Shown piece after piece: positions 8,685 through 16,875 of a stretch of DNA of 64,000 nucleotides. Origin of the DNA: Afifella marina DSM 2698 (GTDB taxonomy: Bacteria > Pseudomonadota > Alphaproteobacteria > Rhizobiales > Afifellaceae); assembly GCF_900102695.1 (NCBI RefSeq), contig NZ_FMVW01000006.1, positions 62,001 through 126,000 on the forward strand, written 5' to 3'. Numbering within the stretch: the first letter of the stretch is position 1; every line of letters begins with the position of its first letter. The position numbers and the translations under genes were made by a program. The notes under the pieces are model-generated. The model did not search any database. It was not told where the DNA came from and was given only the letters and a program-made list of their open reading frames with translations.

Positions 8685-9614
8685 TCAATAGCCGCGCGCT
8701 TTGTCGACCAGGCCGGGGATCGGTCGACCTTCCTCGTGTGCGCGCAGGCACTCGACTGCGGCCAAGGCCCCCTCTTCGAAATCGGTCATCGTGGCGACAT
8801 GGGGCGTCAGAACGAGGCGCGGATGGCTCCAGAACGGGTGCTCGGCCGGCAAAGGCTCAGGCTCGGTCACATCGAGGAAAGCACCCTCGAGATGGCCGGT
8901 ATCAAGCGCATCTAGAAGCGCATCATGATCGAGCTGCCGACCTCTCCCGGCATGCACAAGCGTGGCGCCCTTCGGCAAAGCCGCAAAGAGATGCGCGTCA
9001 AGAATGTTCTCGGTTTCCTCCGTCAGCGGCAGAAGGCATATGAGAATATCGGTCCCAGCCAGGAACGCCGGAAGCTCGTTCCGCCCGACGAAAGTCTGCA
9101 CCCCGTCAAGCGCGCGGGGTGAGCGCCCCCAGCCAGAAAGTTTGAAGCCGAAGGGGCGAAGCGCCTCAAGCACAGCCGTTCCGAGCTGACCCAGCCCCAT
9201 CACGCCGACGGTCTTCCTCCGCGCAAGATCGACACGGCCGGCGCTCCAGGTTTTGTCCCTCTGTTGGGCAATGTAACGCGGCAATTGCCGGTGCATCGCC
9301 AGGACACCGAGAACGACATAGTCGCGCATCATTTCGGCGATGCTTGGCGTGACCATGCGGGCGACCTTCACATGCTCCGGCAGAGCGCGAAAGTCGAACT
9401 GGTCGACACCGGCACCGACCGAAAGGATCATCTCAAGGTTCGGATAGGTCTTCAAAGGGTCGGCCGGAGCGTTCCAGGTCGCGATGAAACGCACCTTCGA
9501 GGGGTCACGCACCGCCTCGAGGCCATCGTAGAATTCCAGTTCCGGCAATTCGCGCGCGAAGATCGGCTTCCAGACCTCGCCACGCTGTTTATGCGAAAGA
9601 TAAAGCAGTGCCAT
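8685..9614 (-). CDS. D-2-hydroxyacid dehydrogenase, glyoxylate/hydroxypyruvate reductase A-like
   Basis: A 309-residue NAD(P)-dependent 2-oxoacid reductase, close in length to E. coli GhrA. The nucleotide-binding motif is GVMGLGQLG (glycines 140, 142 and 145). The catalytic set is recognisable as Arg224 in HAGRGRQLD, a glutamate in DVTEPEPLP (251-253) and His272 in LTPHVA. It likely reduces a 2-oxo acid to a D-2-hydroxy acid, or works in the oxidative direction, in the cytoplasm. The gene lies three bases after the aminotransferase gene, so the two are cotranscribed; a 2-oxo acid formed by transamination is a plausible shared intermediate. The specific acid is unknown. Confidence 0.87.
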   Translation of the reverse strand: MALLYLSHKQRGEVWKPIFARELPELEFYDGLEAVRDPSKVRFIATWNAPADPLKTYPNLEMILSVGAGVDQFDFRALPEHVKVARMVTPSIAEMMRDYVVLGVLAMHRQLPRYIAQQRDKTWSAGRVDLARRKTVGVMGLGQLGTAVLEALRPFGFKLSGWGRSPRALDGVQTFVGRNELPAFLAGTDILICLLPLTEETENILDAHLFAALPKGATLVHAGRGRQLDHDALLDALDTGHLEGAFLDVTEPEPLPAEHPFWSHPRLVLTPHVATMTDFEEGALAAVECLRAHEEGRPIPGLVDKARGY

Positions 9615-9617
9615 CGC

Positions 9618-10997
9618 TCAGGCGTCCTTCATGACCGCGCGCACATCCGCATCGGCCAGTGTTTCGTCGAGAACGCGCCGCGTGCGCGCCACGATTTCGT
9701 CGATCTCCTCATCGCTGCAGCAAAGCGGCGGCGCAAAGCCGATGACGCCCTGTGCGAAGGCGCGGACGATCAGCCCGTTCTTGTAAGCACGATCAAAAAC
9801 ACGTTTGCCGGCTTCAGCCGCAGCGGGAAGCGGTGTCTTTGCACCCTTGTCGGTCACCAATTCGATGGCGGCCAACATGCCACGACCGCGCACATCGCCG
9901 ACAAGCGGATGTTCGCCGAGGCTTTCAAGGCCCGCCATCAACCGCTTCCCTGCCCGACGGCCATTGTCCAGTAGCCCACCTTCGTAAAGCTTCAGAACTT
10001 CCAGACCCACGGCCGTGCTCACCGGATGGCCGGAATAGGTGTAGCCATGGCCGATCGCGACATCGCCTGCCCCATCGGCGATGGTCTGATAGACATGATC
10101 GGCCATGAAGACCGCGCCGAGCGGCGCATAGCCGGCGGTGAGCCCTTTGGCGACCGTCATGAAGTCCGGCACCACCCCCTCTTCCTCGCAGGCGAAAAGC
10201 GGCCCCGTGCGACCGAAGCCGGTGATCACTTCGTCGGCCACGAAGAGAATGCCGAGTTCGCGGCAAGTCTGCGCCATCGCCTTCATCCATCCGGGCGGCG
10301 GCACCAGTACGCCGCCTGAGCCCTGGATCGGCTCGGCGTAGAAAGCCGCGACGCGGTCTTTGCCGATCTCGTCAACCTTGGCCGTCAGTGCCGCGACCGA
10401 GGCGGCAATCACCGTCTCGGGATCGCTGCCGACCGGATTGCGGTAGAGGTAATGAGACGGGATCTTGTGCTGCCACTCGTAAGGCACGCCGAAGCCCGTG
10501 TGGAAGCCCTTGAGCGCCGTGAGGCCCGCGCCTGCGGTCGAGGATCCGTGGAACCCCTGCTCCAGCGAGATGAACTGATCTCGCTCCGGCGTGCCGCGCG
10601 CGTGGTTGTAATAGCGGATGAAGCGGATCGTGCTGTCGACGGCGTCCGACCCCCCGAGCGTGAAGTAAACATGGTCGAGATCGCCCGGTGCCCTCTCGGC
10701 GAGCGCCTCGGCAAGCTTGATCGCCGGCTCGGAGCCCAGATCGAAATAGCCCGTCGCGTATGGCAGCCGGCGCATCTGCTCGGCGGCGGCCTCAACGATG
10801 CTCTCGTGCCCGTAGCCCGCATTCACGCACCACAGACCGGCAAAACCATCGAGAAGCCGATGTCCTTCTCGGTCCGTCAGCCACGCCCCCTTTGCCGAGG
10901 CCATGACACGCACGCCCTCCCGCTCATGCCCGCGAAACGAGCTCAAAGGATGCAGCAGGTGCTCGCGATCGGCCTCGATCAATGAATTTGAAAGCAT
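9618..10997 (-). CDS. Class III PLP-dependent aminotransferase (omega-amino acid/putrescine:pyruvate type)
   Basis: A 459-residue class III aminotransferase. The cofactor aspartate is Asp255 in LFVADEVITGFGRTG, and the Schiff-base lysine is Lys284 in MTVAKGLTAGYAPLG. The N-terminal part carries GFAGLWCVNAGYGHE and YFTLGGSDAVDSTIRF. Members of this size and layout (for example SpuC or beta-alanine:pyruvate transaminases) move a terminal amino group from a diamine or omega-amino acid to pyruvate. That would yield an aldehyde suited to the aldehyde dehydrogenases encoded a few kilobases away. It lies between the GNAT and GhrA-like genes with gaps of 17 and 3 bp, so it is within an operon. The amine donor is inferred only from family resemblance. 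Confidence 0.88.
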   Translation of the reverse strand: MLSNSLIEADREHLLHPLSSFRGHEREGVRVMASAKGAWLTDREGHRLLDGFAGLWCVNAGYGHESIVEAAAEQMRRLPYATGYFDLGSEPAIKLAEALAERAPGDLDHVYFTLGGSDAVDSTIRFIRYYNHARGTPERDQFISLEQGFHGSSTAGAGLTALKGFHTGFGVPYEWQHKIPSHYLYRNPVGSDPETVIAASVAALTAKVDEIGKDRVAAFYAEPIQGSGGVLVPPPGWMKAMAQTCRELGILFVADEVITGFGRTGPLFACEEEGVVPDFMTVAKGLTAGYAPLGAVFMADHVYQTIADGAGDVAIGHGYTYSGHPVSTAVGLEVLKLYEGGLLDNGRRAGKRLMAGLESLGEHPLVGDVRGRGMLAAIELVTDKGAKTPLPAAAEAGKRVFDRAYKNGLIVRAFAQGVIGFAPPLCCSDEEIDEIVARTRRVLDETLADADVRAVMKDA

Positions 10998-11014
10998 GTC
11001 GTTCTCCGGAAACG

Positions 11015-11863
11015 TCAGCCAAAGGCCTGAGAAACAAGGGTGAAAGTCGTAGGTTCTCCGTCGCGAGCCACGCGGGGCGGCTCACCACGCGCCATCGCCA
11101 CACCTGATCCAGCTTCAGGGAAACCGAGCTCTATGATCCAGGGTGAAAGGCCGGTGTCGCGGCGGGTGTCGATACGCAGAAATTCTCCGGGGTGCCGCTC
11201 AATGAGGGAGAGGATCAGGCGCTTGGCCGCCTCGGCGTTCGCGGCAACCACGGGCCCGATGACCCGGCCGCGTCCGAATGGGCGACAGATTCCGAAGCCC
11301 GTGACCCATCCTTTTTCGCGCAAGACGACGGCTTCGGCGCCGGCGGCAAAAAGCTGCCCGACAAGCGCGCGGCGATCGCCCCCGTAGGCTGCGCGATCGA
11401 GGTCGATGATCGCATCCAAATCCCCGTCACGCGCCACCTCGACATCGACGGGCAGGATTTCAGAACGCCGGAGCGAAGGGACCGCGCCCTGGTGCTGGAC
11501 AATCCCTCCGCGCTCCTCAAATCCGAGCTTCTTATAGAGGGGGAGACCGTCCTCCGTCGCCACAAGGCGCAGATTGCGCGAGCCGGACGTCTCGATCACG
11601 GCCTCCATAAGCCGGCGTCCCAGTCCCTGGCCGCGCACAGCTCTGTCGACGATGATCATGTCGATCGTTGCAAGATCCGGCCCGAAAGGCGTGGTGAATG
11701 CCGTGCCGACGACACGCCCGCCCTTCGTTGCAACGAAGCCTTGCGAGACAGCGGCGACCATCGCCCAATCTTCGGTTCGGTGCGGCCAATTCTCAGCCTG
11801 CGACAGGCGGAAGCCCGCCTCAAGATGGGCATCGGAAAACGGTTCAAGCAGAATATCGGTCAT
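11015..11863 (-). CDS. GNAT family N-acetyltransferase with two GNAT-like domains
   Basis: A 282-residue protein. The N-terminal half is a complete GNAT fold: MIIVDRAVRGQGLGRRLMEAVIE contains the R/Q-x-x-G-x-G/A acetyl-CoA loop, followed by LRLVATEDGLPLYKKLGFEERG. The C-terminal half (from about residue 145, VARDGDLDAIIDLDRAAYGGDR) resembles the second acetyltransferase-like domain seen in YitH-type proteins and lacks an obvious acetyl-CoA loop. It probably acetylates a small amine or amino acid. The start at 11863 gives a normal N-terminus; the frame runs much further upstream, but that part overlaps the ArgE-like gene and is not credible. Its position between an ArgE-like deacylase and an aminotransferase suggests a role in N-acyl amino compound metabolism. 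Confidence 0.83.
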   Translation of the reverse strand: MTDILLEPFSDAHLEAGFRLSQAENWPHRTEDWAMVAAVSQGFVATKGGRVVGTAFTTPFGPDLATIDMIIVDRAVRGQGLGRRLMEAVIETSGSRNLRLVATEDGLPLYKKLGFEERGGIVQHQGAVPSLRRSEILPVDVEVARDGDLDAIIDLDRAAYGGDRRALVGQLFAAGAEAVVLREKGWVTGFGICRPFGRGRVIGPVVAANAEAAKRLILSLIERHPGEFLRIDTRRDTGLSPWIIELGFPEAGSGVAMARGEPPRVARDGEPTTFTLVSQAFG

Positions 11864-12023
11864 CTCTCGCAACAGAATCCTTGGTTCTCCCAATGGGTAG
11901 CAGCCCAGGAGAGAACGATGTGCCCGACGCGCCCGCCACCGGCGACACATCCGGCCGTCCCGCTGATCCCCTGCCGCAGCTTCTACCGAGCGGGCCGCCT
12001 CCCCCTGGGCGTTCTGAGACGTT

Positions 12024-13172
12024 TCAGAAAGCCTGCGCCACGTCCTCGGATGTGGCCCCCGCCGCAAGCCTGCGTCCGAGCCGGAGCACCATTGCGCGGG
12101 CCTCGTTGAGCTCATCGACGGTGATATACTCTTCCGGCTTGTGCGCCCGGGAGATGTCGCCCGGCCCGCAGACGATCGAGGGAACTCCGGCAGCCTGGAA
12201 AAGACCAGCCTCTGTCCCGTAGCTGACGGCTTCGACGAGGGCATGCCCGGAGAGCTCCGAGGCAAGCGTAGCGAGTGGATGGTCCTCGTCCAACGACAGC
12301 GCCGGATAGCTCGCGATAATCTCAGCCGCGAGAGCCTCGCTCGCTTCAACCTCCTCAAGCGCGCCCTGCAGCAACCCCAGAGGATCGAGCCCCGGCACCG
12401 CCCGCGCCTCGATATCCGCCTCCGCATGGCTCGGGATGATGTTGAGCGCCTCGCCTCCCGACACCACGCCGATCTGCAAGGTGCTGTAGGGCGGCGCGAA
12501 ATGCGGATCTCTCGGGCCGCGCTCTTCCTGGATCGCCGCTTCGTCGGCGACGGCCTTCAGTGCCGGCAACAAGGCGTGGATGGCGTTCTGACCGAGATCC
12601 GGGCGGGAACTGTGGCCAGCGACCCCTTGCGCCCGGATGCGGATCGCGGCCTTGCCCTTGTGGCGCAGCACGGGCTTCAGGCCCGAAGGCTCGCCGACGA
12701 TGCAGCCGAGAGGCGGAGCGCACAAAGTCGGCAGCTTTGAGATGAGATGCGGCACACCGCGGCAGCCCGCCTCCTCATCGTATGAGAGTGCGATATGGAT
12801 CGGCTGCTTCAGCTCCAACGCCGCCAGGGCCGGGACAGCGGAGAGAACGGCCGCCACAAAACCTTTCATGTCGACGGCGCCCCGACCGACGAGCCTGTCC
12901 TCCACATTGCGCAAGCGAAACGGGTCGCATGCCCATCCCGTCTCATTCGCCGGCACGACATCGACATGGCCGGAGAGAATGTAGCCCGGAACATGTTTGG
13001 GGCCGATCGTCGCGAAGAGGTTGAAGCGGTCGCCTTCCGGCCCGGAGATCACGGCCGAGCCGATGTCGTAGCTGGCGAGATAGTCGCGAATATAGTCCAC
13101 GAGCGCCCCGTTGCGCGTTCCTACGACGGAGCGGAAAGCGACAAGGGCAGAGAGCATACGTTCGGCGGACAT
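12024..13172 (-). CDS. ArgE-like N-acyl amino acid deacylase (M20 metallopeptidase)
   Basis: A 382-residue M20-family zinc hydrolase of the acetylornithine deacetylase type and length. Metal and catalytic residues are visible: His69 and Asp71 in LSGHVDVVP, Asp101 in GRGAVDMKG, and the Glu133-Glu134 pair in SYDEEAGCRG, with VGEPSG following. It should cleave an N-acyl group from an amino acid in the cytoplasm. The ATG at 13172 is preceded by GGGGAAGG at good spacing; the upstream extension of the frame is not supported. It is the first gene of the minus-strand run that leads through the GNAT, aminotransferase and dehydrogenase genes into the ABC importer. That context points to a catabolic rather than arginine-biosynthetic role, so argE is not assigned. 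Confidence 0.87.
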   Translation of the reverse strand: MSAERMLSALVAFRSVVGTRNGALVDYIRDYLASYDIGSAVISGPEGDRFNLFATIGPKHVPGYILSGHVDVVPANETGWACDPFRLRNVEDRLVGRGAVDMKGFVAAVLSAVPALAALELKQPIHIALSYDEEAGCRGVPHLISKLPTLCAPPLGCIVGEPSGLKPVLRHKGKAAIRIRAQGVAGHSSRPDLGQNAIHALLPALKAVADEAAIQEERGPRDPHFAPPYSTLQIGVVSGGEALNIIPSHAEADIEARAVPGLDPLGLLQGALEEVEASEALAAEIIASYPALSLDEDHPLATLASELSGHALVEAVSYGTEAGLFQAAGVPSIVCGPGDISRAHKPEEYITVDELNEARAMVLRLGRRLAAGATSEDVAQAF

Positions 13173-13402
13173 CGGTGGGCCTTCCCCAGCAGGAGCGCAA
13201 TAGGACGCCATCCTTTGGAAACGATCGCGCGTCGTAATCAAGACTGGCAGAAAAGGACCGGCAGGCCTTGCCGTGTGGGGACCGGCATTCGGAAGAATCT
13301 GCTTTGCTTGCGGGGCGGACCACGAAAACGCGCGCGAAATCGCCGCTACGCTCACATCAGGATAGCCACAACGCGCCGTTTTCGCCGCAGTGAAGAAAGG
13401 CC

Positions 13403-14071
13403 ATGCCCGTGTTCCGCCCGAAATACATCACCTTCGACTGCTATGGTACGCTCACCCATTTCCAGATGGCCGAGAAAGCCAAGGAAATCCTCGGGAAAAG
13501 GCTGTCGCCGGAGAAGCTCGCCACTTTCATCCGCAATTTTTCGGCCTACCGGCTCGACGAGATCATGGGCGATTGGAAGCCCTATGAAGAGGTGCTCGTC
13601 AGCGCCTACGAGCGCACCTGCAAACGCAACGACGTCGCTTTCGATCTGGCGGAGGCCCGCTCATTTTACGAAGCCGTGCCGAGCTGGGGTCCGCATCCGG
13701 ACGTGCCGGCCGGCCTTGCGAAGGTAGCCAAGGAATATCCTCTGGTCGTTTTGTCGAACGCCATGAATTCTCAGATCATGTCGAATGTGGAGAAGCTCGG
13801 CGCGCCTTTCGCTCATGTCTTCACGGCCGAGCAGGCCAATGCTTACAAGCCGCGCTTCCGCGCCTTCGAATACATGTTCGATCAGCTCGGCTGCAGCCCC
13901 GATGAGATCCTGCATTGCTCATCGTCATTCCGTTACGACCTGATGTCGGCGCATGATCTCGGCATCGAACACAAAGTCTGGGTGAACCGCGGCCACGAAC
14001 CGGCGAATCCCTATTACGGCTACACCGAGATCGCCGACATTTCCGGTCTGCCGGCTGTGGTCGGTCTCTGA
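13403..14071 (+). CDS. HAD-superfamily hydrolase, haloacid dehalogenase type II
   Basis: A 222-residue HAD hydrolase. The nucleophile motif is TFDCYGTLTHF with Asp12. It matches the DxYGT form of L-2-haloacid dehalogenases, which lack the second aspartate of phosphatases. Later motifs include VLSNAMNSQI (motif II), the Lys in ANAYKPRFRAFEYM, and HCSSSFRYDLMSAHDLGI. An RBS (GAAAGG) lies eight bases before the ATG. The gene heads a two-gene plus-strand unit with the FAD oxidase and is divergent from the ArgE-like gene. It may remove a halogen or act on a hydroxy/oxo acid; the true substrate is unknown. It is a distant paralogue of the HAD protein at 7714-8421. Confidence 0.84.
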   Translation: MPVFRPKYITFDCYGTLTHFQMAEKAKEILGKRLSPEKLATFIRNFSAYRLDEIMGDWKPYEEVLVSAYERTCKRNDVAFDLAEARSFYEAVPSWGPHPDVPAGLAKVAKEYPLVVLSNAMNSQIMSNVEKLGAPFAHVFTAEQANAYKPRFRAFEYMFDQLGCSPDEILHCSSSFRYDLMSAHDLGIEHKVWVNRGHEPANPYYGYTEIADISGLPAVVGL

Positions 14072-14094
14072 GCCGCGTTCCAGGACCCGCGACG

Positions 14095-15372
14095 ATGCAG
14101 CTCAAATCCTATTGGCACGACACCGCGCCCCGCTTCTCCGGCGGCGCGCGAGGCCCCGTCGAAGGCCGTTACGACGTCGCCGTCATTGGCGGAGGCTTCA
14201 CCGGCCTGTCGGCCGCCCGCAGCCTCGCAAAGGCCGGGCTTTCCGTGGCCGTCCTCGAAGAGCGGCACGTCGGCTATGGCGGCTCAGGTCGCAACGGCGG
14301 CCATCTCAACAACGGCCTTGCCCATTCCTATCCGGCGGCAAAGGAAGCACTCGGCGCGGACCGGGCGAAAGCGCTCTACCGCGCTTTCGACGATGCGATC
14401 GATACGATCGAGCGGATCGTCGCGGAGGAAAAGATCGATTGCAGCTTCCGCCGTGCCGGCAAGCTGAAGCTCGCCTCCAAGCCGGAACATCTCTCAGGGA
14501 TCGCGAAGAACTTCGAGGCGGTGCACAGCGAAGTCGATCCGGAAACCGCCCTCCTGTCGAAAGAAGACCTTCGCGGTGAGATCGGCTCCGACGCCTTCCA
14601 TGGCGCTATGCTCTTCAAGAAGAGCGCCATGATGCATATGGGCCGCTTCGTCCACGGCCTCGCCGAGGCCGCAGACCGCCATGGCGCGATGATCTTCGAA
14701 GAGGCACCGGTCCTCGACCGCACGAAGACGGCCTCTGGTCACCTGCTGACGACACCGCGAGGCACTCTGGCCGCGGAGCGTGTTCTCCTTGCGACCGGTG
14801 CCTATACGAGCGGACCGTTCAGCTATTTCCGCCGCCGGGTCATCCCGGTCGGCAGCTTCATCATTGCGACCCGTCCGCTCAGCCCAGGAGAGGCAGAGGC
14901 GGTCATGCCCGGCAACAGGACTTGCGTCACCTCGCGCAACATCGGCCATTACTTCCGCCTGTCGCCGGACAATCGGCTGATCTTCGGCGGCCGCGCCCGT
15001 TTCTCCGCCGTCTCGGATGCTACGTCAGACGAAAAGTCCGGTCGCATCCTGCGTGAGAACCTGGCGGAGATTTTCCCTGCCTTTGCCGATATCGACATCG
15101 ATTATTGCTGGGGTGGCCTCGTCGGCATGACGAAGGACCGCTTCCCCCGCGCCGGCGAAGCCGATGGGGTCTATTATGCCATGGGTTATTCAGGCCACGG
15201 CGCTCAGCTTTCCACCCATCTCGGCACCATCATGGCCGACGTGATTCTAGGTCGTGACGACCGCAATCCGATGAAGGGCGTCGACTGGCAGGCCGTTCCC
15301 GGCCATTTCGGCAAGCCCTGGTTCTTGCCGCTTGTCGGCCTATACTACCGGGCTCTCGACCGGATCCAGTGA
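14095..15372 (+). CDS. FAD-dependent amine oxidoreductase, gamma-glutamylputrescine oxidase-like
   Basis: A 425-residue DAO-family flavoprotein. The FAD motif is VAVIGGGFTGLSAARSLAKAG (glycines 32, 34 and 37), followed by VLEE and the GYGGSGRNGGHLNNGL segment characteristic of PuuB/OrdL-type oxidases. The C-terminal FAD segment is YAMGYSGHGAQLSTHLG. These enzymes oxidise a primary or secondary amine to an aldehyde or imine with release of ammonia and reduction of oxygen or a carrier. It is 23 bp downstream of the HAD gene and ends at a strong hairpin (15373-15396). The aldehyde dehydrogenase genes beyond the terminator could handle its product, but this link rests on position only. Confidence 0.86.
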   Translation: MQLKSYWHDTAPRFSGGARGPVEGRYDVAVIGGGFTGLSAARSLAKAGLSVAVLEERHVGYGGSGRNGGHLNNGLAHSYPAAKEALGADRAKALYRAFDDAIDTIERIVAEEKIDCSFRRAGKLKLASKPEHLSGIAKNFEAVHSEVDPETALLSKEDLRGEIGSDAFHGAMLFKKSAMMHMGRFVHGLAEAADRHGAMIFEEAPVLDRTKTASGHLLTTPRGTLAAERVLLATGAYTSGPFSYFRRRVIPVGSFIIATRPLSPGEAEAVMPGNRTCVTSRNIGHYFRLSPDNRLIFGGRARFSAVSDATSDEKSGRILRENLAEIFPAFADIDIDYCWGGLVGMTKDRFPRAGEADGVYYAMGYSGHGAQLSTHLGTIMADVILGRDDRNPMKGVDWQAVPGHFGKPWFLPLVGLYYRALDRIQ

Positions 15373-15396
15373 CGGGAGCCTCGTGCGAGGCTCCCG
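15373..15396. terminator. Bidirectional hairpin terminator between convergent genes
   Basis: A perfect 10-bp inverted repeat, CGGGAGCCTC and GAGGCTCCCG with loop GTGC, begins directly after the stop codon of the FAD oxidase gene. It lies 15 bp from the end of the convergent aldehyde dehydrogenase gene. The stem is GC-rich, but no long T run follows on either strand, so efficiency is uncertain. Its placement between two convergent stops supports a shared transcription stop. Confidence 0.7.
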
Positions 15397-15411
15397 CTTC
15401 TCAGAGCCTTT

Positions 15412-16875
15412 TCAGCCGAGGCCGCCGATGTGAAAGGCCTTGGTTTCGAGATATTCCTCGATGCCGAGCTTCGCACCTTCACGCCCAAGGCCCGACTGCT
15501 TGACGCCGCCGAAAGGCGCGACCTCCGTCGAGATGAGGCCGGTGTTGAGCCCGACGATGCCGAAATCGAGCGCCTCGCCGACGCGGAAGGCGCGCGCGAG
15601 ATCGCGCGTGTAGAAATAGGACGCGAGCCCGAAGGGCGTGGCGTTTGCGGTCGCGACCGCTTCCTCCTCGCGCTCGAAGCGGAAGATCGGTGCAACCGGT
15701 CCGAACGTCTCCTCCGAGGCGAGCAGCATGTCCGTATTCGCCTCCGTCAGGACAAGAGGCGCAACGTATTGCGGGCCGTCCGGCAGTTCGACCGGATCGT
15801 GCGCACGCTTCGCACCCCGCGCGAGCGCGTCCTCCACGTGGCGTTCGATTTTCTCCAAGGCGGCGCGATTGATCATCGGACCGATATCGGTGCCCTCTTG
15901 AAGGCCCGGCCCCACACGCATTGCCGAAACGCGCCGCGACAGCTTCTCGACAAAAGCGTCGTGGACACCCGCCTGAACGAGGATGCGGTTCGAACAGACG
16001 CAGGTCTGACCGCCGTTCCGGAACTTGGAGGCAATAGCCCCCTCGACCGCGAGATCGAGATCAGCGTCGTCGAAGACGAGGAACGGCGCATTGCCTCCGA
16101 GTTCGAAGCTCAGCCGCTTCACTGTCGGGGCCGATTGCGCCATCAGGAGCGAGCCGATGCGCGTCGAACCGGTGAAGCTCAATTTGCGCACAATCTCGCT
16201 GCCGGTGAGCTCACCACCGATGTCCTTCGGCATACCGGTGACGATGTTGATGACGCCCGCCGGGATACCCGCCTCCTCGGCCAGGACGCCGAGCGCGAGC
16301 GCCGAGAATGGCGTGAACTCGGACGGCTTCACCACCACGGTACAGCCTGCCGCAAGTGCCGGCGCCACCTTGCGGGTGATCATGGCGTTCGGAAAATTCC
16401 ACGGTGTGATGATCGCGGCCACCCCGACCGGTTCCTTCAGCGCCAGGATGCGCCGGTCCGGTGTCGGTGAGGGGATCGTCTCGCCACCAATTCGGCGCGC
16501 TTCTTCGGCGAACCAGCGCACGAAGGAGGCGCCGTAACGGATCTCGCCACGCGCTTCGGCGAGCGGCTTGCCCTGTTCGCGTGTCAGTAGCGTCGCGAGT
16601 TCCGTCTCGTGCGCCAGCATCAGCGCGTACCAGGCAAGGAGCTTTTCGGCACGCTCCGCATGTGTCGTGCGCCGCCAGGACGCAAACGCCTTCTCCGCCG
16701 CCTCGATCGCCCGCCGCGTCTCGGCCGGGCCCATATCCGGAACCGTGCCGATAGCGGCGCCGGTCGCCGGATCGATCACCTCGATCGTGGCGCCCTGATC
16801 GGCTTCCACCCAAGCCCCGTCGATGAGCCCCGCCTGCCGCAAAAGGCTCTGAGAGATATTGCCGTCCATCATCAT
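15412..16875 (-). CDS. NAD(P)-dependent succinate-semialdehyde dehydrogenase-like aldehyde dehydrogenase
   Basis: A 487-residue aldehyde dehydrogenase closest in pattern to GabD. The cofactor-region motif is TPWNFPNAMITRKVAPALAAG. The catalytic residues are Glu258 in FELGGNAP and Cys292 in NGGQTCVCSNR, where the second nearby Cys (294) is typical of the GabD subgroup. The family oxidises succinate semialdehyde or similar short omega-acid aldehydes to the acid in the cytoplasm. The gene overlaps the upstream dehydrogenase stop (ATGA) and begins with three consecutive ATGs; GAGGA fits the third one best. It is the last gene of the 15-gene minus-strand run, so it may complete that pathway by feeding succinate or an analogue into the TCA cycle. 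Confidence 0.87.
   Translation of the reverse strand: MMMDGNISQSLLRQAGLIDGAWVEADQGATIEVIDPATGAAIGTVPDMGPAETRRAIEAAEKAFASWRRTTHAERAEKLLAWYALMLAHETELATLLTREQGKPLAEARGEIRYGASFVRWFAEEARRIGGETIPSPTPDRRILALKEPVGVAAIITPWNFPNAMITRKVAPALAAGCTVVVKPSEFTPFSALALGVLAEEAGIPAGVINIVTGMPKDIGGELTGSEIVRKLSFTGSTRIGSLLMAQSAPTVKRLSFELGGNAPFLVFDDADLDLAVEGAIASKFRNGGQTCVCSNRILVQAGVHDAFVEKLSRRVSAMRVGPGLQEGTDIGPMINRAALEKIERHVEDALARGAKRAHDPVELPDGPQYVAPLVLTEANTDMLLASEETFGPVAPIFRFEREEEAVATANATPFGLASYFYTRDLARAFRVGEALDFGIVGLNTGLISTEVAPFGGVKQSGLGREGAKLGIEEYLETKAFHIGGLG

Noticed and set aside
11864-12427. N-terminal extension of the GNAT gene to position 12427
   Set aside because: The added 188 residues are Arg/Ser-rich, overlap the ArgE-like gene in another frame, and precede a normal GNAT start at 11863.
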